64,000 bases of DNA from the NCBI GenBank assembly GCA_020796225.1, contig CM036754.1:15449367-15513366 (forward strand), written 5' to 3'. Positions 1-9,812 of this stretch are shown piece by piece; positions within the stretch are counted from its first letter, which is position 1, and each line of letters opens with the position of its first letter. The notes beneath the pieces are model-generated. The model saw only the letters and a list, made by a program, of their open reading frames with translations, did not search any database and was not told the DNA's origin. The position numbers and the translations under genes are program-made. Source of the DNA: Arion vulgaris (taxonomy: Eukaryota; Mollusca; Gastropoda; Stylommatophora; Arionidae).

Positions 1-474
1 GAAAAACGGTAAAGAAAAATACGATTAAACAGTAACAAACACTATTTTCTCTGCTAATAAATAAACGAGATATGAACTCTTACTTTTCAAATTCATATAC
101 TCAACTTTCATCGTATCTTTTCTTCCTTCTTCTTCTTCTTCGACTTTAATTTCAATATCATCTCTTCTAAAATTGAGAAATATAAGTCCATCTATTCATC
201 TTCACATTTTCTTGTATTCTGTAAAATGTCTGTAACTATACACCATCTTGTTTTCTTGTGAAACGAGAAGAAGAAAACTAACTTTTGCTCCTTTGATTTC
301 ATTCTATTATTTCATTCATTTCTTCCCACAACAAACTACACTTCTCATGTTTGTTGTCTTGTTTAATATGTATATCGTTGATGTTAGCATTTTAATCTGA
401 ATCTTGAGATCTGCAGGATTATTCATTTTTATAACATAATGTTGACATTTAAAAGTAAGATTATTGATATACAT
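1..474. other. No gene recognised
   Basis: AT-rich sequence with pyrimidine-rich stretches. I see no coding signal, terminal repeats or known element here. Confidence 0.5.
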
Positions 475-645
475 TTACTGACTGTTGGGATCTAAACTAT
501 TTACCGATTTTTGGGATATAAACATTTACTGACTTTTGGGATATAAAGATTACGACATTTGTCAAATAAAACATTCATCGACTTTTGGGATATAGCAGAT
601 TTGTCGACCTTTGGGATATAAACATTTACATACCTTTGTTGGGAG
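475..645. repeat. Degenerate ~30-bp tandem repeat
   Basis: Four to five imperfect copies of a unit centred on GACTTTTGGGATATAAACAT occur in direct order. Copies differ by substitutions and small gaps, so the array is old. Confidence 0.6.
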
Positions 646-985
646 GACGTAGAGCATCTTCTGCTTCTTGTTTTCCCCATCTTCTCGTGGAAATTAGGGA
701 CTCAACGGTTGCCTTCCACTTTCCCGGTTTATTGCCGCTTTCTTTATGACTTCCCATGATAACCATGTATCGTATAGCACGTCTCTAGTTCTGTCCTTCA
801 TTTTCAATTTCCTTATGAGTTCCACCCAAGTACCTGTCTAGTGACACTCGATTTAGTCTTCCGAAGGGTATGTTCGACCCACCATCACATTTTTTTCTGA
901 CTTGGGTCATCTTGGAGTCCTACCCTGTTCTTATCTGTCATACCATCTCTGCCTGAGAATCGCCGAAGGCATGTGTTGATAAGTA
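646..985 (-). mobile_element. LINE C-terminal fragment, family L-K
   Basis: Read on the minus strand this resembles the other L-K copy near 31.7-32.3 kb: a basic block ending in HTLRKT, then SSVTRQ.L.WNS, then a degraded WRR-type tail. This is the typical C-terminal tail, downstream of the reverse transcriptase, of RTE/CR1-like LINEs. Several stops and frameshifts break it. Only the 3' portion is present, as expected from 5' truncation during target-primed reverse transcription. The family assignment rests on the shared words with the second copy. Confidence 0.55.
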
Positions 986-1005
986 TCTGAATCTCGCAGA
1001 TCAGA

Positions 1006-1200
1006 TTGAGACAGATGGGTGTCAATATTGGTGCAGCCCGAAAAGAACGACATACTAAATATGCAAAGAGATTGATTAATCAACATCGAACTGGCGTGTT
1101 GTGCCGCAGGACGCTGCTAGAATTGCTGAGACGGAGATCGGAGCACCTATGGACATTTTCCGAGGGCTATGATAATAGTCCTCATAAAACTGATAACTGA
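1006..1200 (+). mobile_element. I-group LINE 3' end, family J3
   Basis: A 64-residue open stretch carries the post-RNase H tail of an I-group non-LTR element: MGVNIGAARKERHTKYAKRL followed by INQHRTGV and LLRRRSEHLW. The same words occur in the copy at 40990-41416, where they directly follow an RNase H motif. The piece has no RNase H catalytic residues left and is a 5'-truncated relic. It stops at a TGA just before a J2 copy in the same orientation. Confidence 0.65.
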
Positions 1201-1234
1201 TCTGAATCTTATTTGTATTAGATGGTGAGCGATG

Positions 1235-1558
1235 TAAAAAGCGGACGAGCAATGGAACAGGCTGATATTCGTGTAAATGACTCAAGTAATAGTGTTGAAT
1301 CTACAGTCTAACCAGACTTCAAGAATATCAAGTCCAATATGGTGTAGCTAGACAAGAGCACTATAATGGTAGCCAAAGAAGAATAGTAAAACAACAAAGA
1401 ATCGGTGTCGTTAGTTGCTGCTCGCTGAGAGACACACTGAGGTGGAGATCGGAGCACATGGACTAATTAATTCGATATGCAGTGATGATGATCCGATGAC
1501 TAAACTAAGCTAGACTAAACTAAGCTAGACTAAACTAAGCTAGACTAAACTAAACTAA
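1235..1558 (+). mobile_element. I-group LINE 3' end, family J2, with TAAAC tail
   Basis: Reading frames, broken by shifts, contain the J2 words MEQADI, ARQE, NQQRIGVV and a final WTN segment shared with copies at 2.5, 13.6, 23.7 and 47.9 kb. The 3' end is a tandem array, about 1497-1558, of TAAACTAAGCTAGAC units built on TAAAC. Other J2 copies end with one to three TAAAC units, so this tail has expanded locally. Confidence 0.65.
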
Positions 1559-1904
1559 AGTTGACGAGTCGCCACGTTTCCAACTCATACAACAATACAT
1601 TTCGCATTTGAACAGATGCACAACAGATTAAAGTAAACTGATAAAATACAATATTTATGTACCAATAACACAAAATGTTTCACTAATTAATATGGACATT
1701 GCTAGACACCTGTTTCAAATAATCGAATAAATTCTATGTGTGGTTTTTATAAAATCTCCTAATTACTTGCGTATAATTTGACGCTCCACTGCGTTAGTGT
1801 GCTCTTTGAAGCAGAATCACTTTGTTCTAGTGCCAACCCAACGTTTTTATACTACTGGTATCTAGTCAAAGTAAAATATTCAAATTTTGTAACCGAATCA
1901 TTGT
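1559..1904. other. No gene recognised
   Basis: AT-rich sequence between two LINE relics. Short open stretches here have no recognisable motif. Confidence 0.45.
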
Positions 1905-2543
1905 CTATTGTTTTTCCCCAGGTTAATGATAGAATTAATTGTCCATTCTTCACGTTAAGCTTAGGGGTGGTAGCTTTAATTTGCGTTCCAGGGCCAGATG
2001 AGTCTACCTTATTGTGTTATATATGTGTTTGTTTAGTGTGGTCTTGATATTGTCTATCCATCTTTTGCTTGGTCTTCCCTCGTCTAGAATACCTGCTCTC
2101 TTTTTTATGCTGTTATTGGTGGTTGCTTTTATTTCATTCTCATTAAATGTCAGAACTACTGCATTTGTTGTCTTTCAATGTATTCGGTACAGGAAGTTAT
2201 GCCCACTCTGCTTCTGATGTTCTCGTTTCGCAGTCTATCTTACCTGGTGACCCCCCACCGGATTCCTCAAACATTTAATTTCACATGTGGTGAGCTTTCT
2301 GTAGTGTTTTACTGTCAGGGACCAAGTTTGGCACTGGTAACACAGTACTGGTAGAAAAATACTTTTTATCATCTTTCTTTTTACTTCCATCTTGAGCATT
2401 GGTTGTTGTAGTAATAGTTTCAGCTGGTAGGTAACTACATTTGCTTTTTGGCATCTTGTCTCAATTTCTTTATCGCGTTTCCCGTCCTCTGTGAAAATGC
2501 TGCCTAAATATTTGAATTCATAAAATTGCTTTACTCTGGTGTT
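1905..2543 (-). mobile_element. LINE 3' fragment, family L-B
   Basis: The minus strand matches the 3' third of the L-B element at 55.4-57.1 kb: the segment after the RT with EFKYLGSIFTEDG, a region reading T.CYQC.TW, and a C-terminal block with QTTNAV and GRPKQ-like words. Frameshifts break it into short pieces. Its 5' side joins the 3' tail of a J2 fragment at about 2544, so the two relics are fused head to tail. Confidence 0.65.
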
Positions 2544-3210
2544 GTCTAGTTTAGTTTAGTTTAGTCGTCGGATCACCATCACTGCACGTCGAACAAATTA
2601 GTCCATAAGTGCTCCGATCTCTCCTCAGTATGTCCATCAGCGTGTGGCGACTAACGACACCGGTTCTTTGTTGGTTTACAATTCTCCTTTGTCTGCCAGC
2701 ATAGCGTTCTTGTCGAGCTACACCACACTTAACTTTGAGTTCTTGCAGTCTGGTTAGTGTTGTGGATTCTCCGCTATTACGTGAATCATGTACACGCCCT
2801 CTCTCCCTTTGGGAATTGATAATATCAGCCTGGTCCATTGCTCGCCCGCTTTAGACAGCAGCCATACTTGCAAGCCTATCCGCACGTTCATTCCCCTTAC
2901 ACCTGCATGTCCTGGCACAAAAATAAAACTGATCTTTGTCAGCTTAGACCTCCCCAGCGACTCTATCCAATGTCTCCTAGCCCATCCTGTTTCAATCTTC
3001 CTGAGCATACTCATTGAGTCACTGAGAAAACATGCATGGATAAAAGTCTGTGATTCTAGCCAAATCATCGCTTTGGTAACCGCCATGATTTTCATAGTGA
3101 GACTGCTCGTAGTCACGGCAAAACCACCACTATGTGTTGTCTATTTGTATGTATGTAAATTCATACGCAATCATACTTTCAGTATTGTCTGTAAATAAAT
3201 ACAATTTTCC
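2544..3210 (-). mobile_element. I-group LINE 3' end with RNase H, family J2
   Basis: On the minus strand the RNase H domain runs from a TD word near 3205 through TTSSLTMKIMAVTKAMIWL, DSMSMLRKIETGW and IFVPGHAGVRG, after which the frame shifts. The catalytic aspartate in the SDSM word is present; the expected NERADRLAG word is read as MNVRIGLQ because of the shift. A second frame carries MDQADIINS through NQQRTGVVSRHTL. The 3' tail is TAAAC repeats at 2544-2566. RNase H is known in I-group LINEs; this copy is 5'-truncated and cannot be functional. Confidence 0.75.
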
Positions 3211-3229
3211 GTAGCCTTTTCAGGCATAA

Positions 3230-3400
3230 GGTACGAAGTACCTGTCACTTTATATTACTAGAACCTAGTATGCAGGAGATAGGAGGGAGAACTCCTTTTC
3301 TCACTCGTGGAACGTCGAGCCTGGGATGAACTCACAACTTTCTTGAGTCCTAGTAGATAGACGAACTCCTACGCATTATGCTAATCCGGCTCACATTAGT
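3230..3400 (-). mobile_element. Possible tRNA-derived SINE relic
   Basis: The minus strand shows a tRNA-like order: AGCATAATGCGTAGGAG, then ACTCAAGAAAG, then GTGAGTTCATCCCAG, which is close to a pol III B box. The A box is weak and no target duplication is visible. It could be chance. Confidence 0.3.
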
Positions 3401-3792
3401 ATTGCTACTTATAGGGGGAAATATGCGTTAAATACGCTTATAAAGTGTCTCTAAAATGCGTCGATATAGATACCACATGATGGGAGTCAACTAAGAAAGA
3501 TCACCAATGGTGGCGCTTGTGACAGAGCAGTAACTGTCAAGAATCGGGGAAAAATGGATCTCACAATCCCGGACCAAAGCGCACGATTGAGAGACGCAGA
3601 GAAACGGTTGGACTAAGAAGGAAGAAATGAAGAGACAGGTAAGAGAGTCAAGTGGCAAGAAAGAGACTGACAAGATGGGAGCAGTGGTTCCACAGTGAGC
3701 GACCCTCTCAACTCTTATGAAATCACAAGGAATGAACAAGACAGAGAGATTATGTTTACGAGGACCCATCTGAGGGAGTGACACCAGTTAGC
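3401..3792. other. No gene recognised
   Basis: Contains a purine-rich segment (about 3560-3680). A 97-codon minus-strand open stretch at 3491-3784 has no recognisable motif. Nothing assignable. Confidence 0.4.
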
Positions 3793-3800
3793 AGTTAAAT

Positions 3801-4132
3801 CAGTACCGGATTAGCTCTATAGCAGAGGTAGCAAATGATACGGGACCCGCGCTTCTGGAGGCCCAGTGCCAAGAGCCGAAAATGTTTAGCTTGTAAAATT
3901 ACAAGCTTACAAGTACACAGGAGATAAATAAGTACTCAGAATACATTCCCTGCTTTGTACATTTTCTGAATTTGGTTGCTAAGTGTGCTGTAGAATGTTA
4001 CCTCTAAATTTTCTTACATTAAATCGAGAAAAGCTTGTTTGTAAAAGTTGTGTTTTATTTTATTATCATGCAAAACCTAGGGCCTCTTGATAACATTTGC
4101 TACAGGCCTCGTGCTGGCTTAATCCGGCACTG
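3801..4132. mobile_element. Internally deleted hAT element
   Basis: The left end reads CAGTACCGGATTAGC and the right end is the inverse of CAGTGCCGGATTAAGC. Both match the terminal repeats of the full hAT at 36810-40536. The inside keeps the left subterminal region, a piece matching the transposase region near 39220-39290, and the last ~130 bp, with about 3.4 kb missing. The flanking octamers AGTTAAAT and AATTAACA agree at only five positions, so the insertion is old or the duplication has decayed. Confidence 0.7.
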
Positions 4133-4153
4133 AATTAACAATTAATGAATAAT

Positions 4154-4317
4154 CAGTGGCGGCTCTTGCTCATTTTTGTTGGTGGGCAAGAAAAATTTTC
4201 GGAAAAATCATGATTTTGGGTTAGGTTATATTAAAATTTATAACGTAATAAGTAAAAATTACAATTTATTTTTGGTGGGGCCCGGCCCCAATGGCCGTTA
4301 ATTACGAGCCGCCACTG
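4154..4317. mobile_element. MITE family M1, copy 1
   Basis: A 164-bp element with inverted ends CAGTGGCGGCTC / CAGTGGCGGCTCGT and an AT-rich core. Flanking octamers TGAATAAT (4146-4153) and TGAATAAC (4318-4325) match at 7 of 8 positions, which is a hAT-type target duplication. It has no coding capacity. Confidence 0.85.
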
Positions 4318-4407
4318 TGAATAACCATTAAGTGAATCTATATGAATTATGCAATTTAATCATGCCATTTAAAATGGTAGAGCATGTTGTTGTTTTCTAG
4401 TTAATTT

Positions 4408-4545
4408 AGAAGATTTTTAGAACTAAATTTATTGAATTACTAAACAAACCACTAAAGTGTTGTGTTACTGTGTATTAGAAGATTTAGAACTAAATTTTTA
4501 ATTACTAAACAAACCACTAAAGTGTTTGTGTTACTGTGTATTAGG
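4408..4545. repeat. 69-bp tandem duplication
   Basis: Two adjacent copies of a 69-bp unit start at 4408 and 4477; shared text includes AACAAACCACTAAAGTGT. They differ by a few substitutions and small indels. Confidence 0.7.
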
Positions 4546-5103
4546 AGATTGGGTGCTATAGACTAAGAAGACAAATATGACAGGATTAAACAGGATATCA
4601 TGTTGCACTGTAACACAACACGAGGAGGAACTTTTATAACAGAGAGTCGTCGTCCTGCTGAGGCGCAGAAGAAACAAGCTCAGCGAAAGATAGAACACAC
4701 AACACTCACATGTCTAACCCTGATGATATGCGTTCCACCTGTGGTAATTGACTGTTTTATGACTAATCCGATGCTGTAATATTATTATGAACTTCCTTCT
4801 TCTAAATATAATTAGTGTCCATAAATATCAGATATGTACGAAGAATATTTTGTCCGAAAAAATTAATCGAAAGGTGGGTTTTCTATTACAAATACCGAAC
4901 TGATTATGTTGCTCTTTAGATGTTACTTATGATAATTACTGTTGACATTTTCCTGAAGCTTGTCGCTTACAATTTGTCAAAGTATGATGAATTGAATGGC
5001 CGACGCATGAAACCAAAGTTATTTTGCAAAAGGGGTGTGGGGTTCAATATATATTTAAGTTATATTTTTCAAGAATTTTTTTTCTGGGTAGGAAGATTTA
5101 ATT
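4546..5103. other. No gene recognised
   Basis: AT-rich sequence. A 71-codon open stretch at 4920-5135 shows no motif and is probably chance. Confidence 0.45.
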
Positions 5104-5211
5104 TCTTCGAGCGCTCCGTATCGACTACTTGTTAAACCCTCTTTGTGATTTGTATGTGATCTGAACCTAAGAGCGATTGTACGTTGTGCCAGTTATGCGC
5201 CTTTAAGTAGG
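5104..5211 (-). mobile_element. SINE-like S1c fragment
   Basis: Matches the 3' half of the S1c copies at 25.1 and 42.0 kb, with shared words CTTTGTGATTTGTATGTGAT and CCAGTTATGCGCCT. The head half is missing and the fragment runs directly into the AAT tail of an L-A LINE. Confidence 0.6.
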
Positions 5212-5698
5212 ATAATAATAATAATAATAATTCCTCTCGTACCGTTATACGTTACATAGGGCCTGCAAGTAATTTCTCCATACCGCTCTATCCTGGGCAA
5301 CTCGCTCAATCTCCTCCATGGAACTGAGACCGATATTTCCTGCCTCTCTCAGCAAAGTTTGTTTCAGGGTCTCCTTAGGTCGACCTCTCTTTCTTGAACC
5401 CTTTGCATCCCACTTCAATACCTGCTTTGATATTCGTTGATAATTTCTCCTCAAGGTGTCCAACATATCTCCATCTTCTCTTTCTTATAACAGTTGTCAC
5501 TAGTGGTTGACCAGACATGTCTCTGATTTCATCACTTCTCCTGAATTCGTTCCATTTTATATTCATTATTTTTCGCAGACATCTATTTTCAAATGCATTC
5601 AACTTGCTTTCTATATCTTTAGTCATTTTCCAACTCTCGCTGGCATAATAGGATAGCACATCCGATTTCTTTGCTCCCATTGTCAGCCCCGGAAACAC
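5212..5698 (-). mobile_element. LINE C-terminal fragment, family L-A, with AAT tail
   Basis: Two overlapping minus-strand frames carry SESWKMTKDIESKLNAFENR, IRKRRWRYVGHL and then KWDAKGSRKRGRPKETL with a final EEIERVAQDRAVWRN word. This is the conserved tail after the reverse transcriptase of LINEs of the RTE/CR1 type. One frameshift lies between the two parts. The 3' end is an (AAT)n run at 5212-5231. Four other L-A pieces lie in the window. The RT itself is absent. Confidence 0.8.
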
Positions 5699-5966
5699 AC
5701 GGGCGACGGTGACATTTAAATGAGAAGACGTGTTAGGACATCATCAAGGTGCATATCCTTTATAGGACGTTTTCTCTTTGCAGCACATCTGAAATTCACT
5801 CTGTCTCTAGCCAGTTCAAGCCACAATCATAAGGCATATTGTGGTTCTGCATAGCCAGAACATTAAGGCATATTCTGTCAACAGAAAAAAGTTATGTGAA
5901 TATAGAGAAAGATATAGATAGAGAGAGAAATAAACGTTGAGTAAATAAGAGAGATAGAGGATAATG

Positions 5967-6133
5967 CAGGACCTTGCAGTATATTTTCTCAGTATGATGC
6001 AAGTCTTCAAAATGCCGCTCCTTAAATGTTTAAAAAAAAAAATAACCTGCAACTTTATTTGATTTGCTGCTTATGCCGCCCATTACGGTTCCGCTGATGC
6101 GAGTATGCTCTGTATCATGCAGACACGGACCTG
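5967..6133. mobile_element. MITE family M2, copy 1
   Basis: A 167-bp element begins CAGGACCTTGCAG and ends as the inverse of CAGGTCCGTGTCTG. Flanking octamers GGATAATG and GGATAATC match at 7 of 8 positions, a hAT-type duplication. It is related to the copy at 29685. Confidence 0.75.
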
Positions 6134-6244
6134 GGATAATCGCGTAGGACAGCATGTAACATAAGGGCGCAAAACTGAGATGAAAGCTAATACTGAAGAT
6201 ATAGTATATAATATCTTTGTACTTGCAAGGACGGCACCTGATGT

Positions 6245-6568
6245 TGATTGTGAGGATGATGATACTGGTGGGGATGATGATGGTGGTATGATGATGATAA
6301 TGATGACCATGGTGAAAACGGTGACGATGATGATGATGTAGATGATAAGGATGATGATGACGATGGAAATGACGACGGAGACGATGATGATAATGATGCT
6401 GATGATGATGCTGATGATGATGCTGATAATGATGCTGATGATGATGCTGATGATGATGCTGATGATGATGCTGATGATGATGCTGATGATGATGCTGATG
6501 ATGCTGATGATGATGATGCTGATGATGATGCTGATGATGATGATGATGATGATGCTGATGATGACTAC
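6245..6568. repeat. GAT/GCT trinucleotide microsatellite
   Basis: A run of GATGATGCT and GAT units, most regular in 6390-6565. It is open in several frames, giving poly-His, Ile/Ser and Met/Leu strings on the two strands. These are repeat by-products, not genes. Confidence 0.9.
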
Positions 6569-6967
6569 CATATTTAGGTACACTTACTCGGTTTATATCA
6601 TACTTTTCTAGGAAGAATTTCAACAAAATAAGTAAGCATTGTTTTAATTATACAATTTGTAAGTATCGTTATTGTAAGGATTAGCTCATGCTTTCACTTT
6701 AAGTTGGAGCATAGGACTACAACATTTACACTGGAACATTGTTTTAGTTTCGACCGTTTATTGTCATTTTCTCCCTTGATATTCATTTCACATTGATATT
6801 ATCGTCTGGTGTTCTTGTGGTTGTCCTTGCCTTCTCTCATCAACATCAAACAGCTTGTCTCGAGCAGAACTTTGCCACCATAATAACAGTCCGTATCGAA
6901 ATTGCTTCATAATTCTATGAGCATAAACATATAGCAGCCAGTATACGGTAAGAACATACACAGGAAC
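6569..6967. other. No gene recognised
   Basis: AT-rich spacer between the microsatellite and an M1 MITE. Nothing assignable. Confidence 0.45.
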
Positions 6968-7129
6968 CAGTGGCGGCTCGTCATTAAGGGCCTAGGGGCC
7001 GGACCCACCAAAATTAATGTGTAATGTGTATTTTTTAAAAATAAATTAAAATATAACCTAACACAAAACTATGATTTTCGAAAATGTTTGTCTGGCCCCA
7101 CCAACAAAAATGATCACGAGTCGCCACTG
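6968..7129. mobile_element. MITE family M1, copy 2
   Basis: A 162-bp element with ends CAGTGGCGGCTCGT and CAGTGGCGACTCGT (inverted). The flanks are ACAGGAAC on the left and CACAGGAC on the right, a hAT-type duplication offset by one base. It lies in the opposite orientation to copies 1 and 4. Confidence 0.8.
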
Positions 7130-7137
7130 CACAGGAC

Positions 7138-7355
7138 TATAGAAATGAAGACATCAGGAAAAAAAGTGGGTGCAACATAAGTGATGAACTTTATCAAGAA
7201 ACAACAAGTTACATGGTTCGGCTTCGTAAGCAGATTAAAAACAGACAGTGAGCCTTAAAGAGCAATGATACTCCAATATAGTGGATACAAAGCGAAAGGC
7301 CATCCATGCAAAAGGTGAACCTCAGAGATAACAGAGACGAGGAAAAACACTTCAT
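7138..7355 (+). mobile_element. LINE C-terminal fragment, family L-C
   Basis: Broken frames read RNEDIRKKSG, then degraded versions of words seen in the longer L-C copy at 28.9 kb (TSEITE and HEAHT-like). It is 5'-truncated, frame-shifted and followed by a tandem triplication of its own 3' end. Confidence 0.6.
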
Positions 7356-7566
7356 GAAGCGCACACAAAAGACGGTTCTAGAAATTGATTCTTATCCTGA
7401 CAATGTGAGGTAAAACAGGATTAAAGAAGCGCACATAAAAGCTCGTTCTAGAAATTGATTCTTATCCTGACAATGTGAGGTAAAACAGGATTAAAGAAGC
7501 GCACATAAAAGCTCGTTCTAGAAATCTCTTCTTATCCTGACAATGTGAGGTAAAACAGGATTAAAG
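7356..7566. repeat. Three 70-bp tandem copies of the L-C 3' end
   Basis: Units start at 7356, 7426 and 7496 and share GCACATAAAAGCTCGTTCTA and CAATGTGAGGTAAAACAGG. The unit is the last coding and 3' untranslated bases of the L-C LINE, so the array arose inside the retrotransposon. Confidence 0.85.
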
Positions 7567-7584
7567 AAAAGAAGAAAGAGGATA

Positions 7585-8212
7585 GATCAGATTCTAAAAT
7601 ATGTTGTATGATCATCAGATCTGATTCTGAGATATATTATGTTACATATCTGATTCTGAGATGTGTTATCTTACATATCTGATTCTGAGATGTGTTATGT
7701 TACAGATCTGATTCTGAGATGTGTTATGTTACAGATCTGATTCTGAGATCTGTTATGTTACAGATCTGATTCTGAGATCTGTTATGTTACATATCTGATT
7801 CTGTGATCTGTTATGTTACATATCTGATTCTGCAGATCTGTTATGTTACAGATCTGATTCTGAGGATTCCTGTTATGTGTAACATTTATCTGTAGTTCAA
7901 ACATGATCTGTTATGTTACATATCTGATTCGCAGATCTGTTATGTTACAGATCTGATTTGAGATCTGTTATGTTACATATCTGATCCAGATCTGTTATGT
8001 TACATATCTGATTCGCAGATCTGTTATGTTACATATCTGATTCTGAGATGTGTTATGTTACAGATCTGATTCTGAGATGTGTTATGTTACAGATCTGATT
8101 CTGAGATCTGTTATGTTACAGATCTGATTCTGAGATGTGTTATGTTACAGATCTGATTCTGAGATCTGTTATGTTACAGATCTGATTCTCAGATGTGTTA
8201 TCTTACAGATCT
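7585..8212. repeat. 29-bp minisatellite
   Basis: About 21 copies of a unit containing TGTTATGTTACAGATCTGAT. The unit itself holds the palindrome AGATCT. The middle (7860-8000) has many short deletions. The array is bounded by L-C on the left and L-A on the right. Confidence 0.9.
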
Positions 8213-8526
8213 AACGTCTAGTCAACCACTAGTGGCAACTGTTATAAGAAAGAGAAGATGGAGATATGTTGAACACACCTTGATATGAAATGATAAAAGA
8301 ATATCAAAGCAGGCATTGAAGTGGGATGCAAAGGGTTCAAGAAAGAGAGGACGACCTAAGGAGACCCTGAAACGAACTTTGCTGGGAGAAGCAGGAAATA
8401 TCTGTCTGAGTTCCATGGAGGAGATTGAGCGAGTTTCCAGGATAGAGTGGTATGAAGAAATTGCTTGCAGGCCAGATGTTTCGTATAACGGTACGAGATG
8501 AATTATTATTACTATTATAATTATGT
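8213..8526 (+). mobile_element. LINE C-terminal fragment, family L-A
   Basis: Plus-strand frames read VIRKRRWRYVEHTL, then ALKWDAKGSRKRGRPKETLK and SSMEEIERVSRIEWYEEI, ending just before an ATT-rich tail (8500-8526). It is the same domain as the 5.2-kb copy in the opposite orientation. One frameshift follows HTLI. Confidence 0.75.
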
Positions 8527-8813
8527 TATAGATCAGATTCTGAGATATGTTATGTTCTAGATCCCATTCTATCTTATGTTATACGCATTTTTATTTGAGG
8601 AGATTAAATCGTCTTAAAGCATAGTCACGATTTTTCAATCTTAAACCTAATCTTTCATTGGTAATTTCACGGTCTGTTGACCAACAGACATCAACAAAAA
8701 TGAAAATGTAACTTCTAACTGAGAATCTAGAATTATTGGGTTTTTTGTTTGTTTGTTTTTTGAGACAACAAGACAGTTTTTGACATAATATTTTGATTTA
8801 CAATCGGAGATAC

Positions 8814-9339
8814 TTCTTCTTCTTCTTCTTCTGCGTTCTCACTAGATTGGAATTTCGGATTCTCTAATAAAGGCAGCCGTCTGCCTCAGATTATCAGCCA
8901 CGCCATACAGTTTGTCTTGGACGCTAGTGTAAGTGGGCCACCTCTTTCTTCTCAAGTCTGCATACTAGGGGCAGTTCTGTAGGATATAATTCCTTTGATT
9001 TCTGCTTCCCCGTTTGTGCCGACCTCTTCCCGCAGTAAATTTTGGCCACCCTCGTGATGGTAGGTCTGACATTCTTACGCGTGGCTAAATCTCGAGGCAG
9101 ATTGGCGACCGCAGAATCCGTTATCCCATTCCACATTGTGAGGGGTCGTTGTACCATGTTATGCGCCTTACGGCTTGGTGCATCCGTTTTCTGCAAGCAT
9201 TTGTTTCGGGTTAGCATTCCTAGCGGCCGTGCATCCGATTTCAGCCAAACCTCCTTAGTCGCCTCTTACGACATGGGTGGCAGGTAACAGTGGTTCTATT
9301 CTTTACACCCCAAATTTGGGCCCGGTAACCACCCGGGCG
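8814..9339 (-). mobile_element. SINE-like S1a, complete, with target duplication
   Basis: A 526-bp non-coding retroposon on the minus strand. Its head reads CGCCCGGGTGGTTACCGGGC, the middle contains GTCGTAAGAGGCGACTAAGG, and it ends in an (AAG)n tail at 8814-8833. The 12-bp sequence AATCGGAGATAC flanks it on both sides (8802-8813 and 9340-9351), which shows target-primed insertion. I find no clear B box, so its class (SINE or a deleted LINE) is open. Confidence 0.85.
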
Positions 9340-9375
9340 AATCGGAGATACAGTATGACAGTAAGGAACATTGGC

Positions 9376-9486
9376 TAGGATGGCTCTCTGATGGACAGCT
9401 CTCTGATGGACAGCTCTCTGATGGACAGCTCTCTGATGGACAGCTCTCTGAGGGACAGCTCTCTGATGGACATCTCTCTGATGGAC
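9376..9486. repeat. 15-bp minisatellite
   Basis: Seven copies of CTCTCTGATGGACAG with few changes. The minus-strand reading gives an SIREL pentapeptide string, which is a repeat by-product. Confidence 0.85.
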
Positions 9487-9810
9487 AGCGGATGGCAAAA
9501 GAAGGTCTCGTCGTTCAAATAAAACATGGAGAAGAACTGTGGACAGAGAGTTAAACTGTTGTGACCTGACCCCAAATTACGACGATATAAAGATGTCGGC
9601 AAAGCCTCAATGAAAAACGTTTCTATAGCTCCCAGCACATGGGAGAAAGTAGCTGATGACAGAGTTGTGTGGAAAGCCAAATTGCGAAAGGGCGCAGAGT
9701 CTTTGAGAAGAGACTTATGTATGAGCTGAACGACAAGAGAGAAAGCGAAAACTCAGAAGTTGTCACAGTAAAACACTTGCCAATTGACCGTAAAGACGAA
9801 AAAGGTCATA
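9487..9810 (+). mobile_element. Probable LINE C-terminal tail
   Basis: Plus-strand frames read KTWRRTVDREL, then STWEKVADDRVVWKAKLRKG and a lysine/arginine-rich end. The TWRRT...DR.VW order is the usual end of RTE/CR1-like LINE ORF2. Frameshifts and lack of a second copy in this window keep the assignment tentative. The mariner at 9813 follows it. Confidence 0.45.
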
Positions 9811-9812
9811 TA

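Noticed and set aside
3491..3784. 97-codon minus-strand open frame
   Set aside because: Cys/Ser-rich string without motif; the opposite strand is an Arg/Lys-rich purine stretch. No support for either as a gene.
6030..6626. His-rich 198-codon and Ile/Ser-rich 166-codon frames
   Set aside because: Both are readings of a GAT/GCT microsatellite in different frames.
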